The position numbers and the translations under genes were made by a program. Positions 1 to 9,728 of a DNA stretch of 64,000 nt are shown here, in pieces (positions within the stretch are counted from its first letter, which is position 1; every line of letters starts with the position of its first letter). The DNA is taken from NCBI RefSeq assembly GCF_010093205.1, contig NZ_PDWN01000002.1:62001-126000 (forward strand), given 5' to 3'. The notes beneath the pieces were generated by a model. The model ran no database searches and was not told where the DNA came from. It worked only from the letters and a program-made list of their open reading frames with translations. This DNA is from Pseudoxanthomonas daejeonensis. Lineage in GTDB: Bacteria; Pseudomonadota; Gammaproteobacteria; Xanthomonadales; Xanthomonadaceae.

Positions 1-192
1 ATGATCCCCTCATCGACCGAGGTCGCGCGCACGCTGGCTGGCATCAAGGCCGGGCAGCGCGTGCGGATCGACGGCTGGCTGGTCGAGGTCCAGGCCGACG
101 ACGGCTGGCGCTGGCGCAGCTCCACCAGCCGCACCGACACCGGCGGCGGCGCCTGCGAGGTGGTCTACGTGTGCGGGATCTCGGCTTTGTAG
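1..192 (+). CDS. Conserved hypothetical protein, C-terminal fragment
   Basis: Only the last 63 residues lie in the window. The frame is open from base 1, so the ATG there is probably an internal Met and the gene begins upstream. The fragment has a block around residues 16-56 (KAGQ, W at 26, WRWRSS at 36-41, a late GACEVVYV). This resembles the tail of a small conserved hypothetical family seen in gammaproteobacteria, judged from memory. No catalytic motif is visible. The stop codon TAG at 190-192 lies within the left arm of a REP-like repeat, so the last one or two residues come from repeat sequence. Function unknown. Confidence 0.6.
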   Translation: MIPSSTEVARTLAGIKAGQRVRIDGWLVEVQADDGWRWRSSTSRTDTGGGACEVVYVCGISAL

Positions 193-288
193 GAGCGGGC
201 ATGACCGCGACACCGGGGGCATCGGAATCACGGGGGCACCGTCGGGCCGAGGGCGTCGGCTTCGCGGACTGAAGTCCGCTCCTACAAG
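185..288. repeat. REP-like inverted doublet between the 5' gene fragment and msrA
   Basis: The outer arms TTGTAGGAGCGG (187-198) and CCGCTCCTACAA (276-287) are perfect 12-base inverted copies. Each end also forms a small hairpin: GCGG/CCGC at 195-208, and GCGGACT/AGTCCGC at 264-279 with a 2-base loop. Paired palindromic units of this kind, with a GTAGGAGCGG edge, are typical of REP elements in Xanthomonadaceae intergenic DNA. It sits between two converging genes and may act as a bidirectional transcript end or mRNA stabiliser (inference). Confidence 0.75.
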
Positions 289-314
289 AAACAGCGACCC
301 CGCCGCTGCAGCGA

Positions 315-983
315 TCAGATCGCGCAGGACACGCCGGTTCCACCCAGCCCGCAGTACCCGTTCGGGTTCTTCGACAGGTACTGCTGGTGGTAATCCTCGG
401 CGTAGAAGAACGCCGGCGCCGGATACGCGATCTCGGTGGTGATCGGCGGGTAGCCCGATGCTTGCAGCGACTCCTGGTAGGCATCGCGGCTGGCCAGGGC
501 CGCGTCGTACTGCGCCTGGGTGTGGCAGTAGAGGGCCGAGCGGTACTGGGTACCGACGTCGTTGCCCTGGCGCATGCCCTGGGTCGGATCGTGGCTCTCC
601 CAGAAGGCTTTCAGCAGCGCGGCGAAATCCAGCTGGGCCGGGTCGTAGACCACGCGCACCGCTTCGGTGTGCCCGGTCTGGCCGGAGCACACCTCTTCGT
701 AGGTCGGATTCGGCGTGCCGCCGCCGGCATAACCCACCGCGGTGGTATGCACGCCCGGCAGGTTCCAGAACTTGCGCTCGGCACCCCAGAAGCAGCCCAG
801 GCCCACTTCGACCACCTCCATGCCCGGGAATTCGCCACGCAGCGGGCGGCCGTGGACACGATGGACGTTGTGCAGCGGCAACGGTTGCCCGCGGCCCGGC
901 AGCAGGTCCGCCTCGCGCGGCAGGCGCTGCTTCCAGGCGCCTACGCCAAGCATCGATCCAAGGGTCATCGGACGCTCCGTCAC
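315..983 (-). CDS. msrA: Peptide-methionine (S)-S-oxide reductase MsrA
   Basis: Cytosolic repair enzyme that reduces methionine-S-sulfoxide in proteins, recycled by thioredoxin. The 222-residue product has the diagnostic GCFWGAE motif at residues 63-69 with catalytic Cys64. Near the C-terminus are Cys211 and Cys220, which fit the resolving cysteines of the three-cysteine MsrA class. The region before residue 55 is the N-terminal extension usual in long MsrA proteins. The start overlaps the end of the upstream DUF2007 gene by four bases (ATGA), so the two are probably co-transcribed and translationally coupled. Family and reaction are secure; the exact start is likely because of the overlap. 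Confidence 0.95.
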   Translation of the reverse strand: MTERPMTLGSMLGVGAWKQRLPREADLLPGRGQPLPLHNVHRVHGRPLRGEFPGMEVVEVGLGCFWGAERKFWNLPGVHTTAVGYAGGGTPNPTYEEVCSGQTGHTEAVRVVYDPAQLDFAALLKAFWESHDPTQGMRQGNDVGTQYRSALYCHTQAQYDAALASRDAYQESLQASGYPPITTEIAYPAPAFFYAEDYHQQYLSKNPNGYCGLGGTGVSCAI

Positions 984-1252
984 GCCGGCAGGAGGCCGGG
1001 GTCGTCCAGTGAAATGGGGTCGGAACCGGTGCCGGGCAAGTCGTCGCCCAGCCCGGCGGCCTGCAGCGCCGCGCTGGCTTCGGGCATCGACGAGTCGGGC
1101 ACGCAGACCCGAAGGACCCCGAACAGCGGCAGTTCGCCGGCACCACCGAGCAGGTTCTCGCCGAAGACGAAGGCCGGGATGCCGACGTCTTCCAGCACGT
1201 GCCGGGCCAGGTGGGCGTCGATCAGGTTGTGGGCGCGGTAGGCGACCTGCAT
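980..1252 (-). CDS. DUF2007 family small protein (putative signal-transducing protein)
   Basis: A 90-residue protein of the DUF2007 type, a ferredoxin-like fold sometimes labelled putative prokaryotic signal transducing protein. Typical features are the start [20 protein letters not shown], an early [11 protein letters not shown] segment and a central [11 protein letters not shown] segment. I chose the ATG at 1252 because family members begin just before the YRAHN block; the longer frame upstream adds an arginine-rich stretch with no family character. It overlaps msrA by four bases, suggesting a two-gene operon. Its biochemical function is not established. Confidence 0.8.
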   Translation of the reverse strand: MQVAYRAHNLIDAHLARHVLEDVGIPAFVFGENLLGGAGELPLFGVLRVCVPDSSMPEASAALQAAGLGDDLPGTGSDPISLDDPGLLPA

Positions 1253-1442
1253 GGAGGAATCCTCACGGGCCGGCGGACACCGCGTCCGCCATCGACCCGA
1301 GCATACGCCCGCCCCGGCGGCATCGGCCAAGCATCCGCGAACGCGCCGTCAGCCGTTCAGGCGGAACGCGTCGACCGCGCGCAGCCGCCTGCACCGGGGC
1401 GGCTCGGCTAAACTTGCGGTTTGCCTTCGCAGCCCCCGCCCC

Positions 1443-3197
<1,755 letters not shown>

Positions 3198-3208
3198 GTA
3201 CGAACGCC

Positions 3209-3769
3209 ATGCTGTACGCACAGGTCCACCTCACCCTGCCCGCCTGGGTCCATGACGCGTTCGACCAGGCCGCGACCTTCGCCTCCGACGAGGACAAGGT
3301 CGCGCTGGCGATCGAACTGTCGCGGCGCAATGTCGAAGCGCGCAGCGGCGGCCCGTTCGGCGCAGTGGTGTTCGGCCCGGACCACCGGGTGATCGCCGCC
3401 GGCGTGAACCGGGTGATGCCGCACACCACCTCGCTGGCGCACGCCGAGAACATGGCCTACATGCTCGCCCAGCAGCGCCTGCAGACCCCGCGCCTGAACG
3501 ACGTGCTGTCGCCGGTGACGCTGGCCACGTCGTCACAGCCATGCTGCCAGTGCTACGGCGCCACGATCTGGGCCGGCATCGACCGCCTGCTGATCGGCGC
3601 GCGCTCGGAAGACGTGATGGAGCTGACCGAATTCGACGAAGGCCCGCTGCCGGCGGACTGGATCGGCGAGCTCGAGCGCCGCGGCATCGCCGTCACCCGC
3701 GACCTGCTGCGCGGCGACGCGCGTGCGGTGCTGCGCGCCTACGGCGAGGGCGGCGGCGAGCGCTACTGA
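3209..3769 (+). CDS. Cytidine/deoxycytidylate deaminase-family nucleoside deaminase
   Basis: A 186-residue zinc-dependent deaminase-fold protein. The zinc and proton-shuttle signature HAE is at residues 78-80, and the second zinc motif PCCQC is at 111-115, giving the classic HAE...PCxxC pair. This class deaminates bases or nucleosides such as guanine, cytosine or nucleotides; the exact substrate cannot be read from sequence. A TTG at 3194 in the same frame overlaps the glnS stop and would add five residues. I prefer the ATG at 3209, but neither has a strong Shine-Dalgarno. It sits directly behind glnS and 17 bases ahead of rlmM, so the three may form one transcript. Confidence 0.82.
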   Translation: MLYAQVHLTLPAWVHDAFDQAATFASDEDKVALAIELSRRNVEARSGGPFGAVVFGPDHRVIAAGVNRVMPHTTSLAHAENMAYMLAQQRLQTPRLNDVLSPVTLATSSQPCCQCYGATIWAGIDRLLIGARSEDVMELTEFDEGPLPADWIGELERRGIAVTRDLLRGDARAVLRAYGEGGGERY

Positions 3770-3786
3770 GCGCCGCTGCCCCCACC

Positions 3787-4842
3787 ATGCACGGACTGCT
3801 CGGCTACTGTCGCCAGGGCTTCGAGCCGGAACTCGCGGCCGAGTTCGGCGAACGCGCCGCCTTCGCCGGTATCGCCGGTTACGCACGCGCCAGTCGCGAC
3901 GACGGGCATGTGCTGTTCGTCACCGGTGACGAAGCCGACGCACAGGCCCTGGCCCGCAACGTGCCCTTCAGCGACCTGGTGTTCGCCCGCCAGAAGCTGC
4001 GCCTGTTCGCCGAGCTGCGCGGGCTGGATCCGAAGGACCGGCTGACGCCGTTGCTGGCCGCGCTGCCCGCCGGCCTGCGCGCCGGCGACCTCTGGGTCGA
4101 GCATCCGGATTCGGATGCGGGCAAGCCACTGTCGGGCCTGGCCCGCAGCTTCGGCAACGCGCTACGCCCGGCGTTGCGCAAGGCGGGCGTGCTTTCGGCG
4201 AAGGAAGATCCACGCCTGCCGCGCCTGCACGTGTGCTTCCTCGCCGGCGACCACGCGCTGCTGGCGCTGGCCGACCCGCGCGACAGCGCGCCGTGGCCGC
4301 TGGGCATCCCGCGACTGAAGCTGCTGCCCGACGCGCCCTCGCGGTCGGCGCTGAAACTTGAAGAAGCCTTCCTCGCCCTGCTCGACGCGGGCGAGCGCGA
4401 GCGCCTGCTGCGCCCCGGCATGACCGCCGCCGACCTCGGTGCCGCCCCGGGCGGCTGGACCTGGGTGCTGACCCGCCAGCACCTGCGGGTCACCTCGGTC
4501 GACAACGGCCCGTTGCGCCAGCACGTGCTCGACACCGGCCTGGTCGAGCACCTGCGCGCCGACGGCTTCCACTGGCAGCCCGCGCGGCCGCTGGACTGGA
4601 TGGTCTGCGACATGGTCGAACAGCCCAGCAAGGTCGCCGCGCGCATGGCGCAGTGGTTCCGCGAAGGCTGGTGCCGCCACGCGGTGTTCAACCTCAAACT
4701 GCCGATGAAGAAGCGCTGGCAGGAAACCCGGCTGTGCCTGGACCTGTTCGAAGAGCAGGCCGGAAAGCCGGTCACCGTGCGCGCCAGGCAGCTCTACCAC
4801 GACCGCGAAGAGATCACGGTTTTCGCCACGACGGGCGGCTGA
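3787..4842 (+). CDS. rlmM: 23S rRNA C2498 2'-O-methyltransferase RlmM
   Basis: SAM-dependent enzyme that methylates the ribose of C2498 in 23S rRNA. The 351-residue product starts MHGLLGYCRQGFE, as RlmM proteins do. It carries an N-terminal THUMP-like RNA-binding part, then the SAM-binding motif DLGAAPGGW with the glycine block at 218-224. The acidic motif DWMVCDMVEQP and the late catalytic segment FNLKLPMKKRW follow. Length matches the family (about 350-370 residues). The ATG at 3787 is the only sensible start; the longer open frame upstream is the shadow of the deaminase gene. Confidence 0.93.
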   Translation: MHGLLGYCRQGFEPELAAEFGERAAFAGIAGYARASRDDGHVLFVTGDEADAQALARNVPFSDLVFARQKLRLFAELRGLDPKDRLTPLLAALPAGLRAGDLWVEHPDSDAGKPLSGLARSFGNALRPALRKAGVLSAKEDPRLPRLHVCFLAGDHALLALADPRDSAPWPLGIPRLKLLPDAPSRSALKLEEAFLALLDAGERERLLRPGMTAADLGAAPGGWTWVLTRQHLRVTSVDNGPLRQHVLDTGLVEHLRADGFHWQPARPLDWMVCDMVEQPSKVAARMAQWFREGWCRHAVFNLKLPMKKRWQETRLCLDLFEEQAGKPVTVRARQLYHDREEITVFATTGG

Positions 4843-4863
4843 GAACGGGCGCGACTCTCAGCC

Positions 4864-4879
4864 CTGCGGACATCCGCAG
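4864..4879. terminator. Small hairpin between convergent rlmM and the 239-aa gene
   Basis: CTGCGG and CCGCAG pair across a 4-base loop in the 50-base gap between two converging genes. There is no T-run on either strand, so it is at best a weak or Rho-assisted bidirectional end. Confidence 0.35.
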
Positions 4880-4892
4880 CGGCTGCGCGCAC

Positions 4893-5612
4893 TCAAGGCA
4901 GGAACGGGAAGACCAGTTTCAGCAGGCTCTTGAGGCCACCCTCGGCGCTGCTGGACACCGCCTTCGCGCCGAGGCTGTTCAGCGCGGCGCGCGCATCCTC
5001 CCAGCGCAGTTTCGTGACGTCCTTCTTCAACAGGTCGGCCAACTCCTCCGAGCCTGGCGCGAGCTTGCGCAACTCCTTCACCACCACCTCGGTATCCGGC
5101 TGCAGGAAGCCGCTGCGCTCGGCCAGTGCGACCAGGGTGTCGAAACGCACTGCCAGCACTTCGCGGTTGCGCTCGTACACGGGCAAGGCACCGGCGTCGA
5201 GGACGGCCTGCTCGAACTGCAGCCGGTCGTCCGGGTGCTCCACGCGCACGGCCAGGAACCCATCCTTGCGACTGCGTTCGCTGACGTGGCGGCTGCCGGC
5301 GCGCAGGTTGGCCTCGGTGAGCACGTTGCCGAGGATGCGACGCAACGCCGCGTCCGACGGTTCGGCGACGAGCTGACGCCAGCGCGCGTAACCGTCGCTG
5401 CGCAGCGCGCGCAGCTTGGCCGGGGTGATCCGCAGCAAGGCGGCCGCCGAATGGTTGCTGGCGTTGCGATCGATCGCGCCGTCGCGTTCGAGCAGCACGT
5501 AGACCAGAAGCTCAAGGTCGCGCTTGCTCAGCGCGCCGAAACCCTGCAACTGGGTCTGGCGGAGGAACTCGGTGGCGAACGTCGCCGGCTCTTTCAGTTC
5601 GAGTTGCTGCAT
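4893..5612 (-). CDS. Unrecognised 239-aa soluble protein
   Basis: I do not recognise this family. The protein is predicted soluble and mainly helical, with no signal peptide or membrane segment. The N-terminal third (residues 1-60) has FLRQTQLQGFG followed by LSKRDLELLVYVLLERDGAI. That pattern looks like a helix-rich, possibly winged-helix, module ahead of a segment about ITPAKLRALR. The middle is charged and Arg-rich, which would suit nucleic-acid binding, but this is inference. The C-terminal 25 residues end in a hydrophobic LKSLLKLVFPFLP. It stands alone between rlmM and the SMP-30 gene, in the same strand as the latter but 124 bases away. Codon use looks like its neighbours. Confidence 0.75.
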   Translation of the reverse strand: MQQLELKEPATFATEFLRQTQLQGFGALSKRDLELLVYVLLERDGAIDRNASNHSAAALLRITPAKLRALRSDGYARWRQLVAEPSDAALRRILGNVLTEANLRAGSRHVSERSRKDGFLAVRVEHPDDRLQFEQAVLDAGALPVYERNREVLAVRFDTLVALAERSGFLQPDTEVVVKELRKLAPGSEELADLLKKDVTKLRWEDARAALNSLGAKAVSSSAEGGLKSLLKLVFPFLP

Positions 5613-5736
5613 CGGTCGTGCCTCCTCCGGTAGACCAGTATCGGCGATCGGTGTCGCAGGGGCTGGGACGCCCCCCCGGAAGGGTGGCCTTCAGCCCTTG
5701 TACCGGCACCACGGCGGCCTGGACGGAAAGGGTGCG

Positions 5737-6693
5737 CTACCGGCCGGACTCCCGTCCCGGCCGTTCGCTGCGGAATGTCTCGATGGCGCCGCGGTCCTGC
5801 AGGGTCACGTATACATCGCGACCGTCGGCGCCACCGAAGGCGACATTGGTCGGCTTGGCACCGCGCAGCTTCACTTCGCGCAGCACCTGCCCCGCCGGTG
5901 AAACGACCGCCACCACGCCGGCGCCGTAGCGGGCGATATACAGGTTGCCATCGGCATCGCTGCGCATGCCGTCCATGCCATGGTCGGGGAATGCGATCAG
6001 CAGGCGCTTGCCCGACAGGCCGCCGCTGGCATCGATGTCGTACACCCAGACATTGCGCTGCACGCTTTCGTTCACGTACAGATGCCGGCCGTCGGGGCTG
6101 ACCTCGATGCCGTTGGTCGTGCCCATGCCGGTCTCCAGCCGCTGCGCGATGCCGTCGCGACCGACGCGCCACAACTGGCCGGCATTGTTCTTCCAGTCCG
6201 GATCGCTGGCGTAGAGCGTGCCATCCGGGGCCAAGGCGATATCGTTGGGCTGGTGCGCACCCTCCAGGTGCGCGAAAACGCGAACCCCGCGCGTATCCAG
6301 GTCGATGGCCAGCACGTTGTGGCCGGTGTAGTCGGCCACGTACATCGTTCCATCGGCGCCGAAGCGGATGCCGTTGCCGGTGCTTCCCTCGGGAAGCCGC
6401 ACGAACAGCGCGGCCTCGCCCTGGCCATCGGCGCGCGTCACCACCCGGCCGATGGTGCCGTCGCGGCCGAAGCCCACCGCATACAGCGCGCCATCCGGGC
6501 CGACCGCTGGCCCTTCGATTCCGCTACCGAACACGCCATCGCCGACCAGGTCGCGCGTCTGTACGCGCGCGCTGTCCCCGGGCTGCGCCGTGGAAGCCGC
6601 CGCGAAGCCCGGCGCCAGCAGGAACAGGCACAGGGCGATGCGCGAGGGACGGCGGGACCTGCGGGGTTGGCGTGTGATGGCGGCGTCCTCCAT
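5737..6693 (-). CDS. Secreted SMP-30/gluconolactonase-like beta-propeller protein
   Basis: The 318-residue product starts with a basic stretch and a hydrophobic core near residues 18-34 (ALCLFLLAPGFAAA), a probable signal peptide, so it likely acts in the periplasm. The rest is a repeated propeller built on GPDG/GADGT/SPDGRH turns, for example EGPAVGPDGALYAVGF, GNGIRFGADGTMYVAD and NDIALAPDGTLYASD. The late DGMRSDADGNLYIARYG is typical of SMP-30/gluconolactonase/LRE-like lactonases. I chose the ATG at 6693 because the upstream frame is arginine/proline-rich shadow. It is divergent from an exported Gfo/Idh dehydrogenase, which suggests lactone hydrolysis in sugar oxidation. The substrate is unknown. 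Confidence 0.82.
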   Translation of the reverse strand: MEDAAITRQPRRSRRPSRIALCLFLLAPGFAAASTAQPGDSARVQTRDLVGDGVFGSGIEGPAVGPDGALYAVGFGRDGTIGRVVTRADGQGEAALFVRLPEGSTGNGIRFGADGTMYVADYTGHNVLAIDLDTRGVRVFAHLEGAHQPNDIALAPDGTLYASDPDWKNNAGQLWRVGRDGIAQRLETGMGTTNGIEVSPDGRHLYVNESVQRNVWVYDIDASGGLSGKRLLIAFPDHGMDGMRSDADGNLYIARYGAGVVAVVSPAGQVLREVKLRGAKPTNVAFGGADGRDVYVTLQDRGAIETFRSERPGRESGR

Positions 6694-6850
6694 GGCGATG
6701 CGCGCGCCAGTGTGCCAGAGCCGACAGGCGTATTCCGCGACGACATGGAGGGCATGCGAACCTTGGGGCTGGCGCCACGGGCCGTCGCCACCTATCGTCC
6801 GAGGCGCACCGTCCGATCCGGACCTCACGGCAGGCGACCCTGGAGGCAAC

Positions 6851-7990
6851 ATGCCGCAGCTTGGAATCACCCGACGCCACCTGCTGGCGGCGATGGCCGG
6901 TGCAGGACTGGCCGGCACGCTGCCGCTGCGGGCGCAATCGCAGGCTCGTTCGGCGGGCGACGCCATGAACCCGGCGCGGCGCAAGGACTCCATCGGCGTC
7001 GCGCTGGTGGGCCTGGGCGGCTATGCCACGCACCAGCTCGCACCCGGGCTCCAGCTGGCGCAGCACTGCCACCTGGCCGGAATCGTCACCGGCTCGCCGC
7101 AGAAGATCCCGGCCTGGCAGGCCAGGCACGGCATTCCGGACCGCAATGTCTACAGCTACGACGACTTCGACCGGATCGCCGACAACCCGGACATCCAGGC
7201 CGTCTACATCGCCACGCCCAACGACCTGCACATGCCGCTGACCCTGCGCGCAGCCAGTGCCGGCAAGCACGTCTGGTGCGAGAAGCCGATGGCGATGGAC
7301 GCGGCCGAAGCACAGGCGATGGTCGATGCATGCCGGGCCAACAAGGTGCAGCTGACCATCGGCTACCGCCTGCAGCATGAGCCCAACACCCGGCGGCTCA
7401 TGGCGATGGCGCGCGAGAAGCCTTACGGCAAGATCCTCAAGGTGCGCGCCGACGCCGGCTTCAATGCCTACGACGACGTCGACCCTGCGAACAAACCCTG
7501 GCGCCTGCTTCCGCAGCATGGCGGCGGCGCGATGTACGACATGGGCGTGTATTCGCTCAACGCCGCGCGCTATACCTCCGGCCAGGAGCCGGTCGCGGTG
7601 ACCGCGCGGCAGGAGATCCGGCGCCCGGCCCTGTTCGAAGGCGTGGATGAAACGATGCACTTCACCCTGGAGTTCCCGGACGGCACCGTCGCCGAGTGCG
7701 CGACCAGTTTCGGCCAGGACATGAACATCCTTCGCGCCGACTGCGAACGCGGCTGGTACGAACTGTCGCCGTTCCAGACCTATGACGGGCTGAAGGGACG
7801 CACCAGCGACGGCAAGGTCTTCGCCGACGCAGTGCCGCACCAGCAGGCCAGACAGATGGACGACGACGCACTGGCGATCCTGCAGGGCACCGCACCGCTG
7901 GTCCCGGGCGAGGAAGGCGTGCGCGACATGCGCGTGGTCGACGCGGTGTACGCCTCGGCCCGGGACGGCGGCCGGCGCATCGTCCTGTAG
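6851..7990 (+). CDS. Tat-exported Gfo/Idh/MocA-family oxidoreductase
   Basis: A 379-residue NAD(P)-dependent sugar dehydrogenase-type protein. Residues 8-30 (RRHLLAAMAGAGLAGTLPL) form a twin-arginine-like signal, as in periplasmic glucose-fructose oxidoreductase. The nucleotide fold follows, with GLGGYA at 54-59 and the family motif EKP at 144-146. The substrate-binding half contains GGGAMYDMGVYSLNAARY. Export with bound cofactor is known for glucose-fructose oxidoreductases, so a periplasmic sugar oxidoreductase is the best guess. The gene is divergent from the SMP-30-like lactonase, with a 157-base shared upstream region. A cytosolic member with a misleading N-terminus is the less likely alternative. 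Confidence 0.88.
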   Translation: MPQLGITRRHLLAAMAGAGLAGTLPLRAQSQARSAGDAMNPARRKDSIGVALVGLGGYATHQLAPGLQLAQHCHLAGIVTGSPQKIPAWQARHGIPDRNVYSYDDFDRIADNPDIQAVYIATPNDLHMPLTLRAASAGKHVWCEKPMAMDAAEAQAMVDACRANKVQLTIGYRLQHEPNTRRLMAMAREKPYGKILKVRADAGFNAYDDVDPANKPWRLLPQHGGGAMYDMGVYSLNAARYTSGQEPVAVTARQEIRRPALFEGVDETMHFTLEFPDGTVAECATSFGQDMNILRADCERGWYELSPFQTYDGLKGRTSDGKVFADAVPHQQARQMDDDALAILQGTAPLVPGEEGVRDMRVVDAVYASARDGGRRIVL

Positions 7991-8087
7991 GCAGGCACGC
8001 AGGGTGGGCGGCGCGACGGTTCAACGCCGCTTCACCCGGTGGTGTCTAGCGTTGCCGGCCGGCCTCCCTGCCTCGACCGACCGACCG

Positions 8088-8477
8088 ATGAAACACTTCT
8101 CCGCCTTCGCCTTCCTGCTGGCCACGACCGCGCTCGCCGGCACTTCCGCGCTGGCCGCAACAAAAGGTCCCCCGGCCAGCACTTCGCCCCTGCTGCCGCC
8201 CGTGGCCACCCCGGTAGACCAGCCCCTGCAGCACCAGACCGGCATGGTCGTGATCGAGGGCGCGCATGGCGAGCGCACGATCATCCGTTCGCTCGAGCCA
8301 CGCAGCCTGGTCGGTGGTGACCGGCTCGACTTCGGCGTGCTAGATGCCGACGGTGATGGCCGGGTCGATCGGCGCGAGGCCGGCATCGACCGCAGCCTGC
8401 GATCGGAGTTCGACAACGTCGACGTCGATCGCGATGGCACGCTGGATCGCGAAGAACTGGCCGGCTGGATCCTCTGA
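8088..8477 (+). CDS. Small secreted EF-hand protein
   Basis: A 129-residue protein with a clear signal peptide (residues 1-23, MKHFSAFAFLLATTALAG then ALAA). Two calcium-binding EF-hand loops lie near the C-terminus: DADGDGRVDRRE at 86-97 and DVDRDGTLDREE at 112-123. Both have Asp at loop positions 1, 3 and 5 and Glu at 12, so they should bind Ca2+. The central linker is proline-rich and featureless. It is probably a periplasmic calcium-binding protein; a partner is not evident. The ATG at 8088 is chosen for the signal peptide. It follows the Gfo/Idh gene by 97 bases. Confidence 0.85.
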   Translation: MKHFSAFAFLLATTALAGTSALAATKGPPASTSPLLPPVATPVDQPLQHQTGMVVIEGAHGERTIIRSLEPRSLVGGDRLDFGVLDADGDGRVDRREAGIDRSLRSEFDNVDVDRDGTLDREELAGWIL

Positions 8478-8538
8478 CCGGGCCATCGGGACCGGCAGTG
8501 GGATTTCGGGGTCCGCAAGGATCGGGTGGAACCGGACG

Positions 8539-9720
8539 CTAGAGTCCGGCGGCGTGCCGCCAGAACGCGCGTTGCAGCGGCGGCAGCTTTCCGGCCAGTC
8601 CGAGCAGCGGGCCACGCGCCAGCGTCGCGGCCGGATGGGTGTTGGAGAACAGGCGGTTGATCCCCTCGAAGGCGTAGGCCGACACGGTGTTGTCGCTGCG
8701 GCGGGTACGCGCCCAGCGCTGAAGGCGGTGCGCCGCGGTCCAGTCACTGCGGTGCAGGCGCGCGGCTTCGACCTCGTCGCGCAATGCGGCCACGTCGCGC
8801 AGGCCCAGGTTCACGCCCTGCCCGGCCAGCGGATGGACCACGTGCGCGGCATCGCCCAGCACCAGCACGCGCCCGGCGACCTGTTGCCGCACCAGTTGCC
8901 GCCGCAGCGGAAACGCCGCGCGGGCCGAAACAGGCCGCGCCTGTCCCAGGCGTGCGGCCGAGGCGTCAGTCAGTTCCCGCGCGAACGCGTCCTCGTCCAG
9001 CGCCAGCACGCGCGCGGCCTCGGCATCGGGCAGGGTCCACACAATCGAGCTGCGCCCCTGCGCGAACGGCAGCAAGGCCAATGGACCGCCGGGCAGGAAG
9101 CGCTGCCAGGCGGTGTCCTCGTGCGGTCGTTCCGTCTCGATGAAGGCGACCACGCCGCGCTGCCGGTAATCGTGCGCGTCGACTTCCAGCCCGGCCAGGC
9201 GACGCAGGTCCGAGGCCGCGCCGTCGGCCGCCACCGCGACGCGCGCATCCAGCCGCGTTCCGTCGTCCAGCTTCAGTCGCACCCCGCCGGCATCCTGCTC
9301 CAGCGCCTGCACCCGCGCCGGGCAATGCAGGCGCACGCCCGCGGCGGCCAGTGCCGCCCACAGACGATCGACCAGCAGGTCGTTCTCGACAATCCAGCCC
9401 AGCTCGCTGCGCGCGGCGATCCCGGCAGCGTCGAAATCCAGTTCACCGCCGCCGGCGGCGTCCCAGACCCGCATCCTTCGGTACGGCTGCGCGCGCGCGG
9501 CCAGCACCTGCGGCCACACGCCCAGTGCCTGCAGCAGGCCGGCGTTGTCCGGTGCCAGCGCGTACACGCGCAGGTCCGGTTCATCGGCCCGCCAGCGCGG
9601 TGCGGGCCGGGGCTCGACCAGCGCCACTTCGAGTCCGGCGCTGGCCATGGCCAGCGCGCAGGCCGCGCCGACCACGCCACCGCCGGCCACCGCGACGTCC
9701 AGGCGCGCGCGGCTTTTCAT
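8539..9720 (-). CDS. UbiH/UbiF/VisC-family FAD hydroxylase (UbiI-like)
   Basis: A 393-residue flavoprotein monooxygenase of the ubiquinone biosynthesis group, which hydroxylates the polyprenyl-phenol ring. The FAD dinucleotide motif AGGGVVGAACALAMA lies at the N-terminus. The DG motif (AVAADGAASDLRRL) and the GD motif (VLVLGDAAHVVHPLAGQG) are intact. GDAAH is typical of the VisC/UbiI or UbiF subgroup rather than UbiH. It begins eight bases after the ubiH stop, so the two are co-transcribed. Which ring position it acts on cannot be fixed from sequence alone. The 3' end overlaps a small 6-bp hairpin (8532-8549). Confidence 0.88.
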   Translation of the reverse strand: MKSRARLDVAVAGGGVVGAACALAMASAGLEVALVEPRPAPRWRADEPDLRVYALAPDNAGLLQALGVWPQVLAARAQPYRRMRVWDAAGGGELDFDAAGIAARSELGWIVENDLLVDRLWAALAAAGVRLHCPARVQALEQDAGGVRLKLDDGTRLDARVAVAADGAASDLRRLAGLEVDAHDYRQRGVVAFIETERPHEDTAWQRFLPGGPLALLPFAQGRSSIVWTLPDAEAARVLALDEDAFARELTDASAARLGQARPVSARAAFPLRRQLVRQQVAGRVLVLGDAAHVVHPLAGQGVNLGLRDVAALRDEVEAARLHRSDWTAAHRLQRWARTRRSDNTVSAYAFEGINRLFSNTHPAATLARGPLLGLAGKLPPLQRAFWRHAAGL

Positions 9721-9728
9721 GTGGCCCG

